Assembly: GCA_033239125.1 (NCBI GenBank)
Contig: BSWB01000006.1
Span: 30,620,001-30,684,000 of the forward strand
Source: Fagopyrum homotropicum
Lineage: Eukaryota > Streptophyta > Magnoliopsida > Caryophyllales > Polygonaceae
Reading direction: 5' to 3'
Length of the DNA stretch: 64,000 bases
How positions within the stretch are numbered: position 1 is the first letter of the stretch; each line of letters starts with the position of its first letter. Below are positions 10,524 through 22,294 of this stretch, in pieces. Under the pieces are notes generated by a model. It was not told the DNA's origin and ran no database searches. It saw nothing but the letters and a program-made list of their open reading frames with translations. A program made the translations under genes and the position numbers.

Positions 10524-12293
10524 TGTTCTCTCCAAACGGTGTTTGCAAGTTTTAAATTTATATTCCAAGAAATATGCTTAAAACAAGGATTCGAACCCGC
10601 ATTGTACGGATCAATTATAGTAAAAGCAAGAATTCCGGGGTGTCGATCTCAGGGACTTAGGTGAAACAAAGCAAGTATAGGTTGTCAATATTGCAAATAA
10701 CCACAAAGGCGATTAAAGCAATCAAAAGATGATAATAAGGTCAATTAAGGGGAATATACAAATTCTAGGGATTAAAGCATCTAGTTGTGGTTCCAACTCA
10801 AGATCTCAAGATAAAGCGGACAAAGCTGAGATTTTGCAAAGGGAATGTGTTTCTAAAGTGGAATAGATCACCGGGTAAGTCTCACTTCTCACTAATCCCA
10901 AACCAAAAGCTCCTATTACCGGGTAAGTCTCAAGGTACTAAGGAAAGGAATTATAATCTCAAACCAACACACCAACTAAGGGAATAGAATCAACCTTTAC
11001 CGGGTAAGTCTCAGGCTAACTCACAAAGATGGAATGAAGGCACACTCAAACCCCAATAAAGGAAAAACCTTTATTACCTACACTTATGATCATGGGTAAA
11101 CAAACTAAGGAATTACCGGGTAAGTCTCATCATAAGCTTGCATTGAACCAGGAAAGGTGTAATAAGAATAGGGTTTGGTAAACTCTAACACTTAACTCTC
11201 AGTTACGGATCAGATAAGTCACCTCGGTCAGTCAAGTTCCACCCCGGCCGAGATGTTCATCGACTGAACGAGATATTCTAGGGTTAAGGTTAAAGACTCG
11301 AGCTTTCAGGGTCCTACTGGGATTAAGATTATTCTATCATTGTTTTTCCCACAACTTTCAGCCAATCACCCTAGAATCACACAAGGAAATTAGCCACTTA
11401 TCATCATGAAAGCAATAATCAAATATATGAGAAGGGAATGGATATTTGAACACAAAAACCTTAAGAACAAGGCTTCAATAGCTGAATCAAATATCAAACA
11501 AATCAGCGTTCCTCAATCACAAATCACACAAAGACAACAAATCAAAGGGAATCTAAGAAAGTCTTACAAATCCCCTTAAAAGCTATCGCAAAGCTATGAA
11601 CCTTCCTTCCTTCAATCTTCAAACTTCCTTCAAACTTCCTTCCTAATTGCAGCTGGGAGAATATGGTGTAGAGGATAAAGATCCCAAGGTGAAAGATGGC
11701 TTAATTGTGGAAAATTCAACCCTTTATATAGGAGAATTATCTTCCAAAGATAATAATATCTTTAAAAGATAATTTTCTAATAAAATATATTCATATCTCT
11801 AAAATAGATCTCCTAAATATATGATCTTCCTTCCAGAAATCCAGCCCAAAAATATAAGATCTCTCCTTCCAAAAATAAAAGATCTCAGCCAAATAAAATA
11901 TATCTCGCCGCGTCAGGGTATTCGCCTTGGTCGGGGTGCTCCTCTAGATCACCTCGGTCGAGGTGTTACTGTAGCTGACCGAGGTGAATCTCAACTGAAT
12001 GTGAAATCTCTCAAATCTAGCCCAAAGTAAATCTTCTTTGTTAATTCCTTGTTTCCTGAGTTCTCTTTAAGCTCCTGAATGTAGCTCCAATGACTCCTTT
12101 GCTCCTTAGCTCTATTTCGATCTAAAACGTGCCATTTTACCTACGATTACAATGAAACTTGGTGTAAACCTCGATTCCCGTAAAGATAGATGAAACAACA
12201 ATATAATCACATAATATACATTCAAACATGCAGATTATTGAAGATAAAATGTCTAAACAAGTCCCAAAATATAGACTATAATACATGCTATCA
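10524..12293 (-). repeat. 5' LTR of element E (1770 bp)
   Basis: In element orientation it starts TGATAGCATGTATTATAG at 12293 and ends GAGAGAACA at 10524 beside the primer-binding site. A TATATAAAGG box lies at about 11721-11730. Palindromic CTCGGTCGAGG motifs occur at 11905-11990 (upstream of TATA) and 11215-11290 (in the transcribed part). The phrase ACCGGGTAAGTCTC recurs at least four times between 10870 and 11130. The flank at 12294 resumes LINE coding sequence. Confidence 0.87.
10870..11130 (-). repeat. Interspersed ACCGGGTAAGTCTC repeats in LTR E
   Basis: Four copies of a 14-bp phrase occur within about 260 bp (near 10871, 10918, 10999 and 11116), separated by unequal, unrelated sequence. 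Dispersed placement at irregular spacing argues against simple tandem duplication. The role is unknown. Confidence 0.6.
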
Positions 12294-13229
12294 TCTATGC
12301 TCAAGGATATTAGCCTGTAGAGTCTTCATCTTAACACTGGGAAACTTTTTGAGAATGGGCTTAAGGATCTTCAGTTTCTTCATGAGTTTAAACATGGGAT
12401 TTCTAGCTATCTCCAAATCCCAGGCAGTCTTCACTTTCTCAATAAAACTCTCATGGTTTATCCAGGCATTTTTGAATTTGAACGGATGGTTCCTCCTGGG
12501 TTCCAACGTGTCAGAGAAGAGCAAGGCCGGCGAGTGATCCGACACATCAGCAAAGTCGAAATGAGCTTTAGAGTTGGGGAAAACATCGAGCTAGGCAGAG
12601 GTTGAAACAATGCGATCAAGTTTGCTCCAAATACGGGAATCAAATTGTTTGTTGTTCCAAGTATACTTACAGCCGGAATAAGGGAGATCAGATAGAGAGT
12701 TTTGCTCAAAGCAAGACGCAATCTTAATAGAAGATTACATGATATTCGGCTGGTTGTTGGAGGTGTTTTCGTCTGGGGAGAGGGTCACATTGAAGTCACC
12801 AAGAAGGGTCCAGGGATTGTTGGCATTGAGAAGTCGTAAAGTAGAGATAGCGGACCAAAGGTTAGTTCTATCATCAGGAAAATTATGAGCATACATGAAG
12901 GAGACCTCTGCCACAGTGGTTTGGTCAGGGTTTGGTAGTGGTTTAGCAATATAGCAGTGAATGATCTGATCAGAAATGATGGAGGTGGTGAGATTGAGCA
13001 TTGTCGGGTTCCACCAAACCCAAATTCGACAATTATGAGCGTGGGAGGAGTTAGAGATTTGGTTCCATGAAGGGAAAAGGGAATTGGATATTATATTTTC
13101 ATTAGTTGATTTGAGTCTAGTCTCAAGAATGGCAATTAGGTCAAGGTTATGCTTCTTAGAAAAGGCTTGGACTGCTCTTTGTTTAGTGGGGTCATTCAAA
13201 ATATTCCGAGCACACATACGTACTATCAT
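12294..13229 (-). pseudogene. LINE ORF2 endonuclease domain (broken)
   Basis: The apurinic-type endonuclease of a plant L1 nicks target DNA before target-primed reverse transcription. Visible landmarks are 'DLIAILETRL' (the catalytic ETR region), 'WVWWNP', and 'PWTLLGDFNVTLSPDE' (the GDFN metal-binding motif). An 'SDHSPALL' box (SDH motif) follows in another frame, then 'HPFKFKNAW'. At least two frame changes or stops (about 12725 and 12545) break it, and it ends where LTR E begins. Confidence 0.85.
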
Positions 13230-15002
13230 TGATCAGCTTTGGCATGGTCATTGATGGCACTTGCAATCAATGTAGGGACTGAGGAGGGAGAGGCATCAGT
13301 GTTAGGAGAAGGGAGGGAGGGGGAGGGTAAAGGGATTAAAATAGAATTGGAAGGTACGGTTTGGCCTAGGGGAGGGAGGGGTGACGTAGAGCAGGGTTTT
13401 GTGGGAGTAGAAGAGGCTTGGGGAGGGGGGTCAACAGTAGGGGTGAAAGTAGTTTTAGGGGCTGAAGAATGGTGAGTAGTAGTATGGAGAGACGTAGAGT
13501 AGGTTTTGTAGTATCAAACGTTGGGGCTGAGACTGAAGGACAAACAGCGGCGCCACCAGAAATGCCAAAAGGGGCAGGAGCCTCTTGGCAGGTCCGAATA
13601 GGGATGATTTTCATTGATGGATCTGGGGTGGGTAGGAGGGGCACGATATTAGGGTTGGGGTTACAACTTATGGCGGTTTTGGCAGGCCTGGAAAGAAGAA
13701 GCTTTGCATTATTAGGAACCTTCTTCGGGCCAGTGCAGCAATGACCAAAGATCAAGCAAGAATCACAACGAGGTGGTAACCAATTATATGTGATCTTTTG
13801 GACAAAGGAGACTCCATCAGGTCCAGTTAGCGTAACCTCGCGCAAGAGGGGTCGGGAGGCATTGATGTCAACAAGTATCCTGGCAAACCCAAGTCTCTCT
13901 TGATATGCCGAGCAAGCATCGGTGAGAATAAGAGTCCCCAAGGCTGGTCCAATCTTGGCAAGCATGTGCTTGGACCAAAACTTGTAGTCCAAGTCATGCA
14001 ATGTGATCTAGATAGGCACAGAATGTAGGCTAAAGTAGTCCAGGGGAAGGTCTTTTGACCAACGCTTCAGGAGGAGAGTGGTGGATCCATTCGTTATCCA
14101 AGGACTACCAAGCAGGATGGAGTTGAGATCATCCTCGTTTGAAAACTGGAACACAAAGACCCCCTTTCATTGCGAAGCATCTTTGGCGTGGGGATTGAAT
14201 TCCAATTTTTAGCAACGAATTTGGACATGCGTTGAAAGGAGATCGGGCTTCCAAGAGGGAATCCCACAAGAGACAGCTGCCACTTTTGCATGGTTTCTTC
14301 AACTTCCTCATCAGTGAAAGGGATGAGTCCACAATCAAGCCCAAGAAAGAAAGGAAGTGGGACATGGTTCCAGCTCAGGCTTCTAGAAACAATATTTTTG
14401 TTGTTAACCAAGGTGACGGCTTGGGTGCTTGTCTCATTAATGCACGCATGGGTAGGGGGCCGAGGGGCTGCTTGTAGGGAGTTGGAAGGTGGAGGGTCAG
14501 GAAGCGCTTTCGGGACCAAAGCCTCGGAATCAGCATTTAATCCGAGGGGAGGCAAAAGGGCGTCCTTTACTGCATGTGTGGGAGCTGGAGGGTCTGGAAC
14601 TGCCAGGGGCAGAATTGAAGGGTCCAAATCCTTGTTCATGGCAACTCCAACACCCATGGGGGCATGATCAGACATCCGGAGAGGGGACTGACATGACACA
14701 AGCGGAACGGACAATCCCAACGAAGGAGTGCTAGTAGCAGAGGTGGTTGGTATTAAGGATGGGTGGTTCAAGGGAGGGAACACTTCGACAGAAGATAACA
14801 CCGGAGAAGCAGGTGGCTTAGGGTTAAACCTTTGGTTGTTAGAACGTATTAGCTCGTTAGGGATAGGTTCAGGTGATTTTTACGAAGGTGAGGGGGAGGA
14901 GGGGGTGGCTACGGTATTTGGGCGATTGCTTTGTGGGGTGGACGAACGGGGCAAATCCGAGAGTTTGATGGTGAGTCTTCGAGACCTCCTAGATCCAACC
15001 AT
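13215..15002 (-). pseudogene. LINE ORF1 (DUF4283-like nucleic-acid-binding protein), broken
   Basis: A Met at 15002 starts a frame with Arg-rich MVGSRRSRRL. A TAA at about 14880 interrupts it, followed by a long Pro/Ser-rich linker. Then comes the segment typical of plant LINE ORF1 proteins: 'DLDYKFWSKHMLAKIGPALG', a beta-rich stretch, and a CCHC-like knuckle (PPRCDSCLIFGHC). A Pro-rich tail overlaps the ORF2 start. Frame changes near 14050-14100 separate the halves. Opposite-strand open frames here are shadows of this GC-rich gene. Confidence 0.75.
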
Positions 15003-15190
15003 GGGGAAGGTGGAGCAGGAGTGGGCGGGGCACGGCCTGGGGGCCGCACTGGGGTGGTGCAAGCAGACTTACACCGGAGATTAGGAGAGAGAACAGAGCG
15101 TTTTGGAAAGAAATTATGGTAGCATATGTTTTTAGGTTATTGTTGGCTTGTGTTTGGCTATGGTTGTTCACTTTTTTCTAGTAGTCACAA

Positions 15191-17040
15191 AACAACGCAC
15201 GTTAAGCTCAAATAATCTCTAAAGATTTGAAAACACAAAAGACTCGATTTTTATGTGACTCAAAAAATATTCAAATAAAAATACTTGAACCTTTGGTGTA
15301 TGGTTGAGTTGAACTTCAATAAGTTATCTTTGAAATCATTTTGATATGGTTGATGCCGCAGTTCCCGATCAAGATTGAAAATCCATGAACAGTCTCAGAG
15401 AACAAATCTCGGTCTAGAATCTCAGGCGAGATTCTTGGTTATGAGGCCGACATTTATGAAAACTCGATCAAAAGAACGTGAGTTTGATGGAATGATAATG
15501 GATATATAAGAAGATGATAATATGGAATGAATTTGATGGAAATATAGGAAGTTACGAACCAAGGTATTTTTGTAAAGAATCTTGATCAATTGGATCAAAA
15601 CCCCTTAACAAAGAGCTCGTTGAGCCTCCCTTCTTTAACCTTACATAAGCCTTCTAAATAAGACAAGTACAAAGAGGAACCATAATTGACTAGTAGCACC
15701 AATCTTCAATAAGATTAACACACAAGAACAATTTAGCAAGAAGTCACAATGATTCAGCCAAAGACTCTCTTTTGAATTGAATGAAATGACTAAAACTCAA
15801 ACTTTGTAAGCGAAGTAGCGAGTATCTCACAATATTATGGAAATACTAATCAAATCAATCTACCTATGAATCTCGTCCTCTATGGCTATTTATCAAAGAG
15901 ATTGCTCTAATACGTAAATACTAAAATAATACTAAAAGATATGATAAAAAAAACCAACAAATACCTTTAGAATGTTTGAAAGCTTAAAGGTATTAAAATA
16001 ATAAAAGATAACTAGAAGATAATAATCCTCAAGGTCGAGATTCTACTCGATAACATGCAACATAGAAAATATCGGTCTCGTTGTGCAAAATCTCGGGCGA
16101 AATTTTCAATATAGCTGAGATTTGTTCCTGCCATGCAATTCTCCATTCTATAGGATCCTCTCATGTTTGAATTTTGCTAGCAACCTCTCCTTGAGTGACT
16201 TTTGCTCTTGATCTAGTGATGATTCCACGTTTAGTATGAGATATCAAGGATGGTCCCACATAAAAGATTAATGTTAAAACATATGATTTTTAAGAGATCA
16301 TCTTATCTGAAAAGCATTGTAAATGATGGAATTTCTTTAAAAAAAACTCTATCCTTCCACTCACACGATTCTGGCCGAGTTATCATAAATGAATGTGGCC
16401 GAGGTATCAGAAATGACTGTGACCGCAATATCATAGACTGTGTTTCCTAGTATTAATGCTGAATTTGTAATCTCCCATTTGATCACTTGTTTTGCCTTGG
16501 ATCCTCAAGCTCTTGGTTTGCCTTGGATCTTTGCACTAGCATTCAAGACTAAGGCGATCTATATCTATATTTGGGTGGACCAACGAAGGAAGTTTGCTCT
16601 CAAATCTCTCCCTGAAGATAGTGGTTCACGCATCAAAATGTAACATTTTCCCTTTAACTTATCTAATCGATCATGCATGTGATCCTCGTTTAAATATTTA
16701 AGAAAATTAGTTTTTTGAAAATTCGCTTTTTTTAGATCCAAAATCCAAACAGTTTCGTCAAAAACAACACACAAATATCATAGACTCGTACTAAAATCAA
16801 GAACAACAGGAAAAAATTTCATGAATTAATTAGGGAAATAGGACCCCTTGAAATTCTCTTTTGCAAACTAGATCTCTATACAAAAAGAAGAAAAAATAGG
16901 TATGGAAACTAAAAAATAGGGGTAATAATTTCTCTAATTGAGATGATGGTGATTTGATGTTTACTTTTGATTTAAGTATCTTTTTACATGGATTGGTTTT
17001 GTAGTATATTTCTTGGGTATGGTTTTGGGTATGATTGTGA
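15191..17040. other. Unresolved repeat-derived sequence, no gene seen
   Basis: There is no coding frame of significance. Scattered 'atctcggtctagaatctcaggcgag'-like phrases at 15400-15440 and 16030-16120 echo the palindromes in the Athila-like LTRs, so part of this may be a decayed LTR, but I could not find termini or a target duplication. A three-unit tandem repeat is listed separately. Confidence 0.5.
16373..16443. repeat. Three tandem ~24-bp repeats with GGCCGAG
   Basis: Units start at 16373, 16397 and 16421, and each runs G(G/A)CCG--(G/T/A)TATCA-A-A-TGA-TGT. The first two differ at about four positions and the third is more diverged. Confidence 0.75.
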
Positions 17041-17061
17041 AAATAGAGGCAATATATTTCT

Positions 17062-17519
17062 TGACAAATTTATTTTTGGGTATGATTATGACATTATTTG
17101 GGTAAACGGGTTTTTGGGTATGCTTTTATATGTGTATTGACTTTGTAGTATATTTATTATTATTAAGTATATTTTTAAAGTGATATCGTGGGTATGTTTT
17201 ATGGTTACCCAAATTGTGTTATAATGATCAAATTCAAGCGAATTTTTGGGTAATGATCAAATGTCATTTGATATTGATGTTTGTGTATAATATCGAGTTT
17301 TGAAAATTTTGGATATGACAAATTTAACTTGGGTATGGTTTTTGTATTAAGTGATATTTAAATTGGGTATAAATATAAAATATTATCCAATTTATGGATA
17401 TGATTTTATTTTGATATTTGATTTTTTGGGTATGTTGTTTTCGAGTATGTTTATGTACTTTGACAAATTTATTTTTGGGTATGATTGTGACATTATTTGG
17501 GTAAGCGGATTTTTGGGTA
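17062..17519. repeat. 59-bp direct repeat in TTTGGGTATG-rich DNA
   Basis: The segment at 17062-17120 recurs at 17461-17519 with about four differences. The interval between is full of single TTTGGGTATG / TTGGGTATGG phrases. The pattern suggests an old expansion of an AT-rich satellite-like unit. No coding potential is seen. Confidence 0.75.
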
Positions 17520-17539
17520 ATAAGTGATAAAGTAAGAAT

Positions 17540-19310
17540 GTTAGAAATTCCTTTTTCTGATTGATGTGACATGTGAGATAGTACAACATGTCACATCCGA
17601 TGGGTTGTCAAACTTTGCCCTCTTTTGTACTCTATTTTCTCTATTCTATTTTATAGGGGGTCAAAATACCAATCCCAAATAGTATAAGTCTTCTTTCTCA
17701 ATTGATTTGCTTAGGCTAGTTTGCCAATTTTGCCAAATTTCATTAAACCTATATACTACTTACTAGAGTTCCGGATTTACTTCATTACCCACACACAAAT
17801 GTTAGTCTTCCATATATAGAACGAGATACATTTGTTTCCTTATTTCCTTGTTAACAGAAGCTGACATTAATACTCTCAAACGCACAATTGAATCGAATTG
17901 TCTATGAGAGTAGGACACATTAACACCTCCTCTCTTGGCAATTTATTCCATCTCTCCTTCATTTACTTCTAGCCAACTTGCATACAGGGATTAAGAGGTT
18001 CTTCATTAAGGAGATCAACTAATCAATAAAAAAAAAGTAATTTATCTTTTGAAACTATTCCAAATATAGTAAATTCTCTTTCTTTTTTCCTATTTCCTAA
18101 AAAGGAATAATCACTAATACGTGCATTAACGTCGAGATGAACTGATTGACGCATGAACCACTACTAGTGGGTGGAGGACATTCATTAGTGCTAATAGTAC
18201 CCATAATGTAAGAAAGGCCAAAATGCTAATTGAACTTAAATTTAGAACGCTAAGTAGTTATTGTAATAAAGATAAAGTTCTTTGGTAAGGAAATACGGAA
18301 ACAAATCTATCTCACGCGTATACACCTTATTTATGAAATTTTTTAGAATCATTCTTTATGGTTTGGAGTAATTGGACTACTACTTCATTAGATTTGATAC
18401 CCTATCGAAAAATAAAGTAAGGGAATTAATTGCATTTTGTATGAAATCATAAGAACTGCTTACAAAATAAATTAGGAACAATGTACACATATGAACTAGG
18501 TTTATTTTCATTTTGTTTGCTTCCAGAATTACAACCAAACGAAGGCTAAATAAATTATTTTTTTTATCGACATTAGCTTAAATTTTTTTACTATTCTTTT
18601 AAAATATTTATTCTATTAATTTAATTTTTTTTACTATTGCTTCATGTATTTTTTCAAAATAATCTTTTACCTATTACGTTGTAAGTTCAAAACTTTTATC
18701 AATACCTCAACATTTTTAAATTTCCAATTTTTTCTTTGCTTCATGCATTTTTGTTCTATTTAATAATTATATTTTTATATACTTTTTATTTCTAGGCTAT
18801 ACGAACTAATAGTATGGGTATTAAACTAATAAATATTGTAAAAAAAAATACTAATAAATTTTTGTTTTATAAACATTATTTGAAAATTATGTAAAAAGAA
18901 ATGAAATGATAGTGTAGAATATGGGAATAAAATCAACAAAAATATTTGTAAAAGTTATAGTGGAATCTTTTTTTTTTTTTTGAAAAGATTGATAATTAAT
19001 AAAACAATTAATTAACATTCATTATAATGATTTTCATTGATAATTATTACAAATTTTTTACAAAAATATAGTATTAATTAATTATACTATAGATTACAAC
19101 ATGTTACATATATTATTATTAATTTAGATAAATTAAAAATAAGATATGTTGAAAATTTAGAAGTGATTAACGTAGGCCCACATTGCCGATGGAAGTGGAT
19201 ATACTGCTGGGTAATTGATCTAGTCAACCACCACTCATTTAGTTTGAGCAGTAAGTATTAGCATACACCTCACCAGCTAGCTACCGAGTTAGTACAGTTA
19301 TTCAATCGGA
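17540..19310. other. AT-rich intergenic DNA, nothing recognised
   Basis: No coding frame, terminal repeat or RNA gene was recognised. A T-run lies near 18970 and AT-rich blocks fill 18540-19130. Confidence 0.6.
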
Positions 19311-19319
19311 AAACCAATA

Positions 19320-19625
19320 TGGTAACGGAAACGGACCGGTCAAGATTTCATAAAAGCACGACGTTTACGAAACCGTGTTAAAATTATCACGGTTATAAAA
19401 CTCGTAACCGTCACAGTTACGGATTCCGTAACCGTGATGATTTTCTTTGTGAATTCTAACCAAAAAAAATTAAAAATTGAAGAAAATCATCACGGTTACG
19501 GAACCAGTAACCGTCACGATTACGGATTCCGGATCCGTAAAAATTAAAAAAAATCTGACAACATCACGGTTACGGAACCGTAACCGTAATAGATTAACGA
19601 AAATTTGAACCGTGCCCGTAACACC
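19320..19625. repeat. Inverted-repeat cluster of ACGGTTACGGAACCGTAACCG motifs
   Basis: A perfect 22-bp inverted repeat pairs 19426-19447 with 19480-19501 across a 32-bp AT-rich loop. Around it are at least eight variants of CGTAACCGT and its complement (for example 19366-19415, 19505-19535 and 19562-19592). The segment could fold into several alternative hairpins. It looks like a decayed MITE or foldback element, or a small-RNA precursor; termini and target duplications were not identified. Confidence 0.65.
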
Positions 19626-20564
19626 CCTATGGTAATCTACATGGATATGTAATACCGTCCTTCGTCTAAATTAATGAGATATATATGCTGAACTTAAGCT
19701 TATAGTTATGAAACCCATTTTGAAAGACAAATATAATTAATCTCCGAGTAATTGAATCAACTACTTAAACATGCCATAAGCTTGATTTTGTTTCTATTAA
19801 CAAGTATTTTAGGCGTGGATTCATCGTCAATCCGAGTTCGGAAAGTCTTTGTCTAAATTTTTTTTTTCTGTTTTTTTGTTTGTTTAAATTTATTGTTTAT
19901 CACTTCAGGTTTTTGGTAATTTTTTTTTAATAGATTTTAAAAAGTTTTCTAAATTATAAAAATTCAATAAGAAAATGTAATTCCATATATGTAGATTTAT
20001 ATTTAGATTTTATAATAAATGTCTTAAAGAACAAATAATAAAATAAATTTAGAAACATGCCAAAATTTTCGAAAAATATAAATAAGGTAAAAATAATGTA
20101 TTGGATCAAATGATTAAAAAATCAAAATTTTAAAACTGTCGAATTATGAATTGATGTTCTTTTATGTTCGAGATTTGAAAAATAAAATTAAAGGGATATA
20201 CTGGAGTAAAATAATTAAAAAAAATAAAACAAAAAATCTAAATTTTCTGTAGAAAATCTTAAATAATTCATAATAGTATAATCTACCATATGCACAACCA
20301 ATATCAAATATATGTATAGAAAGAATTAGTTCCCCCTGAGAAAGCCTTAAGATTAAAAGTGAAAAGATTCTTCACCAATAAGATAAGTCATTTTTATCCA
20401 TCAATATTAAGGAGTATGATGATTGTGGGGTTGATCAGTTAAGAAAACTATCGACATTTATTTAAATATAAATAATTTATAGTTAAACAAATACATCTTA
20501 TATTTAAATAATTGTTTTCTTTCACCATAATAGTATTTTTACCGTAAAATCATTCTACTAAAAA
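19626..20564. other. AT-rich intergenic DNA, nothing recognised
   Basis: No gene, terminal repeat or RNA structure stands out. Base composition is strongly AT. Confidence 0.6.
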
Positions 20565-20837
20565 TACTCCCTTCGTTTCATATTATTTGTTCATCTACAA
20601 TTTTTCACACATATTAAGAAGCTTGAAAATGATCGTTTTAGTAGGTACAATCAATGTTTATGTAAGGAAGAAAGAATTTGGCAAAATAGGTCTCTCGAAA
20701 ACTCTGGTGAAAAAAAAAACCTAGTTTGTGGCGACGATTTTGATGGCGACTCCCGAGGCGACAAAACATCCCCTCCTTGCTGCTCCCGATCCCAAGGCTC
20801 ATTGTCGAATCTCCCATCCCAAGAACCAGGAGCGCCG

Positions 20838-22101
20838 ATGGCGACAACACCGTTTGACCAGATGCAAACGGGTGAGACCTCAACGCAGCAGACGTCGAAT
20901 CATGGTCCTTCCTGGAGTTAGATGCTTTTTGGGAAAGAAGCGTGGAAAAGAATGCCGCTTTTACCTGACAATCTGGTAGAGGATGGAAAGATCCGCATTG
21001 AATATCCTAAAGGGAAAGATGCAACTCCAGTTATCAATGTTGATCCGGAAGTTATTCGTGTCTTAAATGCACCATGGAGGAACTCCATCGCTGTAAAACT
21101 TCTCGGAAGAATGATCTCTTTTGCGGTTCTTGAGAAAGCTCTTCGATTTATCTGGAAGGTGCAAGGAGGTTGGTCAATTATTGACCTTCGTAACGAGTTC
21201 TTCCTCATTAGATTTGAGAACGAGAAGGATATGTTCGACATTCTCACCAATGGACCATGGAAGATTTTTTATCACTATTTGATGAAGCAGCAATGGGACG
21301 AATCTTTCGACCCTATGAAGTCAGTCTTAACTTCAACCGGAGTATGGGTGAGGATCTCTGGGTTGCCTTTTGCTCTTTATAATATCAGTGTTCTCAATGC
21401 GATAGCCTCGGCTATTGGCACGCCTCTGTTGATAGGTGCTAATACGTTAGGAATTTCGAGGGGGAGGTATGCCAGAGTTTTGTGTGAATATCGACCTTAC
21501 TCGACCTCTTAGGAAGGACGTTATCCTTAACGGGAAAAGGTTACTGCTGGAATATGACAACCTTCACACCATCTTCTTTAGTTATGGTTGTTATGACCAT
21601 CTTCGAGATAACTGCGTATACTCAGGAAGGATTGCGGAGACCCCGGAGGTTGCACTAGTTGAGCCGAATGAGGAAATGGTAGAAGACAGAGTTCCCCAGA
21701 CGACTCCAGGCAATGTTCCTAACGAAGGAAATGAGGAGGAGGAGGAGGATGAAGGGCATGGCCCTTGGATGGTGGTTCCCCGAGATACACAAAACGGTCC
21801 AAGCAATTTTTCAAGCGGAGGAAAAGGGAAAGCGGTGTATACTAGGATTAACCAGGGACAGGAGGAGAAACATATGACTAACAAAGGGTATGAAATGAGC
21901 TCAAGAGGTAAGAGCAAACAAGTTGTCCCAGTTATTCAGGGTCAAGGAGTTGAGGAAGGATTAACAACCCCAGCCAAGAAGAGAGTAAGTTTCAACATGG
22001 TGAAAGTTCAGAGAAAGAACCGTCTAAACTACAACAGACAGAAGGCCAAGCACCAGTCTCGAGTCGAGTTGAGTCACAGAAAACGTCCCGCAGAAAAGTG
22101 A
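20838..22101 (+). pseudogene. LINE ORF1 (DUF4283 + CCHC), broken
   Basis: An ATG at 20838 opens a short Thr/Gln-rich leader and meets a TAG at 20919-20921. The main frame follows, with the DUF4283-like fold 'WRNSIAVKLLGRMISFAVLE', 'VQGGWSIIDLRNEFFLIRF' and 'GVWVRISGLPFALYNISVL'. A frameshift near 21480 leads to the zinc-knuckle region (YDNLHTIFFSYGCYDHLRDNC, with the first knuckle Cys changed) and an acidic, then basic, C-terminal tail. It likely binds element RNA. Confidence 0.82.
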
Positions 22102-22294
22102 TACACCCCCACCATGTTCGTATACTGAATAGGGATGTTCCGGCAAACGCAGTGTTTACAACAACATCAACTAATGGATCGGGGAGCTCAAACGGAGGAC
22201 CACTGAAACCAATGTAGTTGGTGGGAGATGATGATATTGGCAGATGTTCAGGATCACAAGTTTCGTTGGTCCCTGATTCCCAACCATAAGCTTT

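Larger units (their letters stand above)
3212..12293 (-). mobile_element. Athila/Tat-like LTR retrotransposon E, RT-less, interrupted and 3'-disrupted
   Basis: Reading leftward the order is 5' LTR (12293-10524), tRNA-Asp primer site, gag, protease fused to the integrase N-terminus, solo LTR F as a later insertion, the rest of integrase, a spacer, and the start of a late ORF cut at 3212 by element A. No reverse transcriptase or RNase H sequence lies between protease and integrase. Gag, protease and integrase share one frame apart from stops and small indels. E inserted into the LINE whose remains resume at 12294. Its own 3' LTR lies beyond the window. Confidence 0.85.
12294..15190 (-). mobile_element. 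L1-type LINE (5' portion), interrupted by element E
   Basis: On the minus strand the segment carries a LINE ORF1 with a DUF4283-like domain, then the endonuclease half of ORF2. The coding sequence stops at the boundary with LTR E (12293/12294). The reverse transcriptase half would lie beyond E's other end, outside the window. The exact 5' end near 15190 is uncertain. Confidence 0.8.

Noticed and set aside
14290..14734. Plus-strand frames in the LINE ORF1 region
   Set aside because: GC-rich antisense shadows of the Pro-rich minus-strand ORF1.
17324..17589. Minus-strand frames in AT-rich DNA
   Set aside because: Low complexity, created by the TTTGGGTATG repeats.
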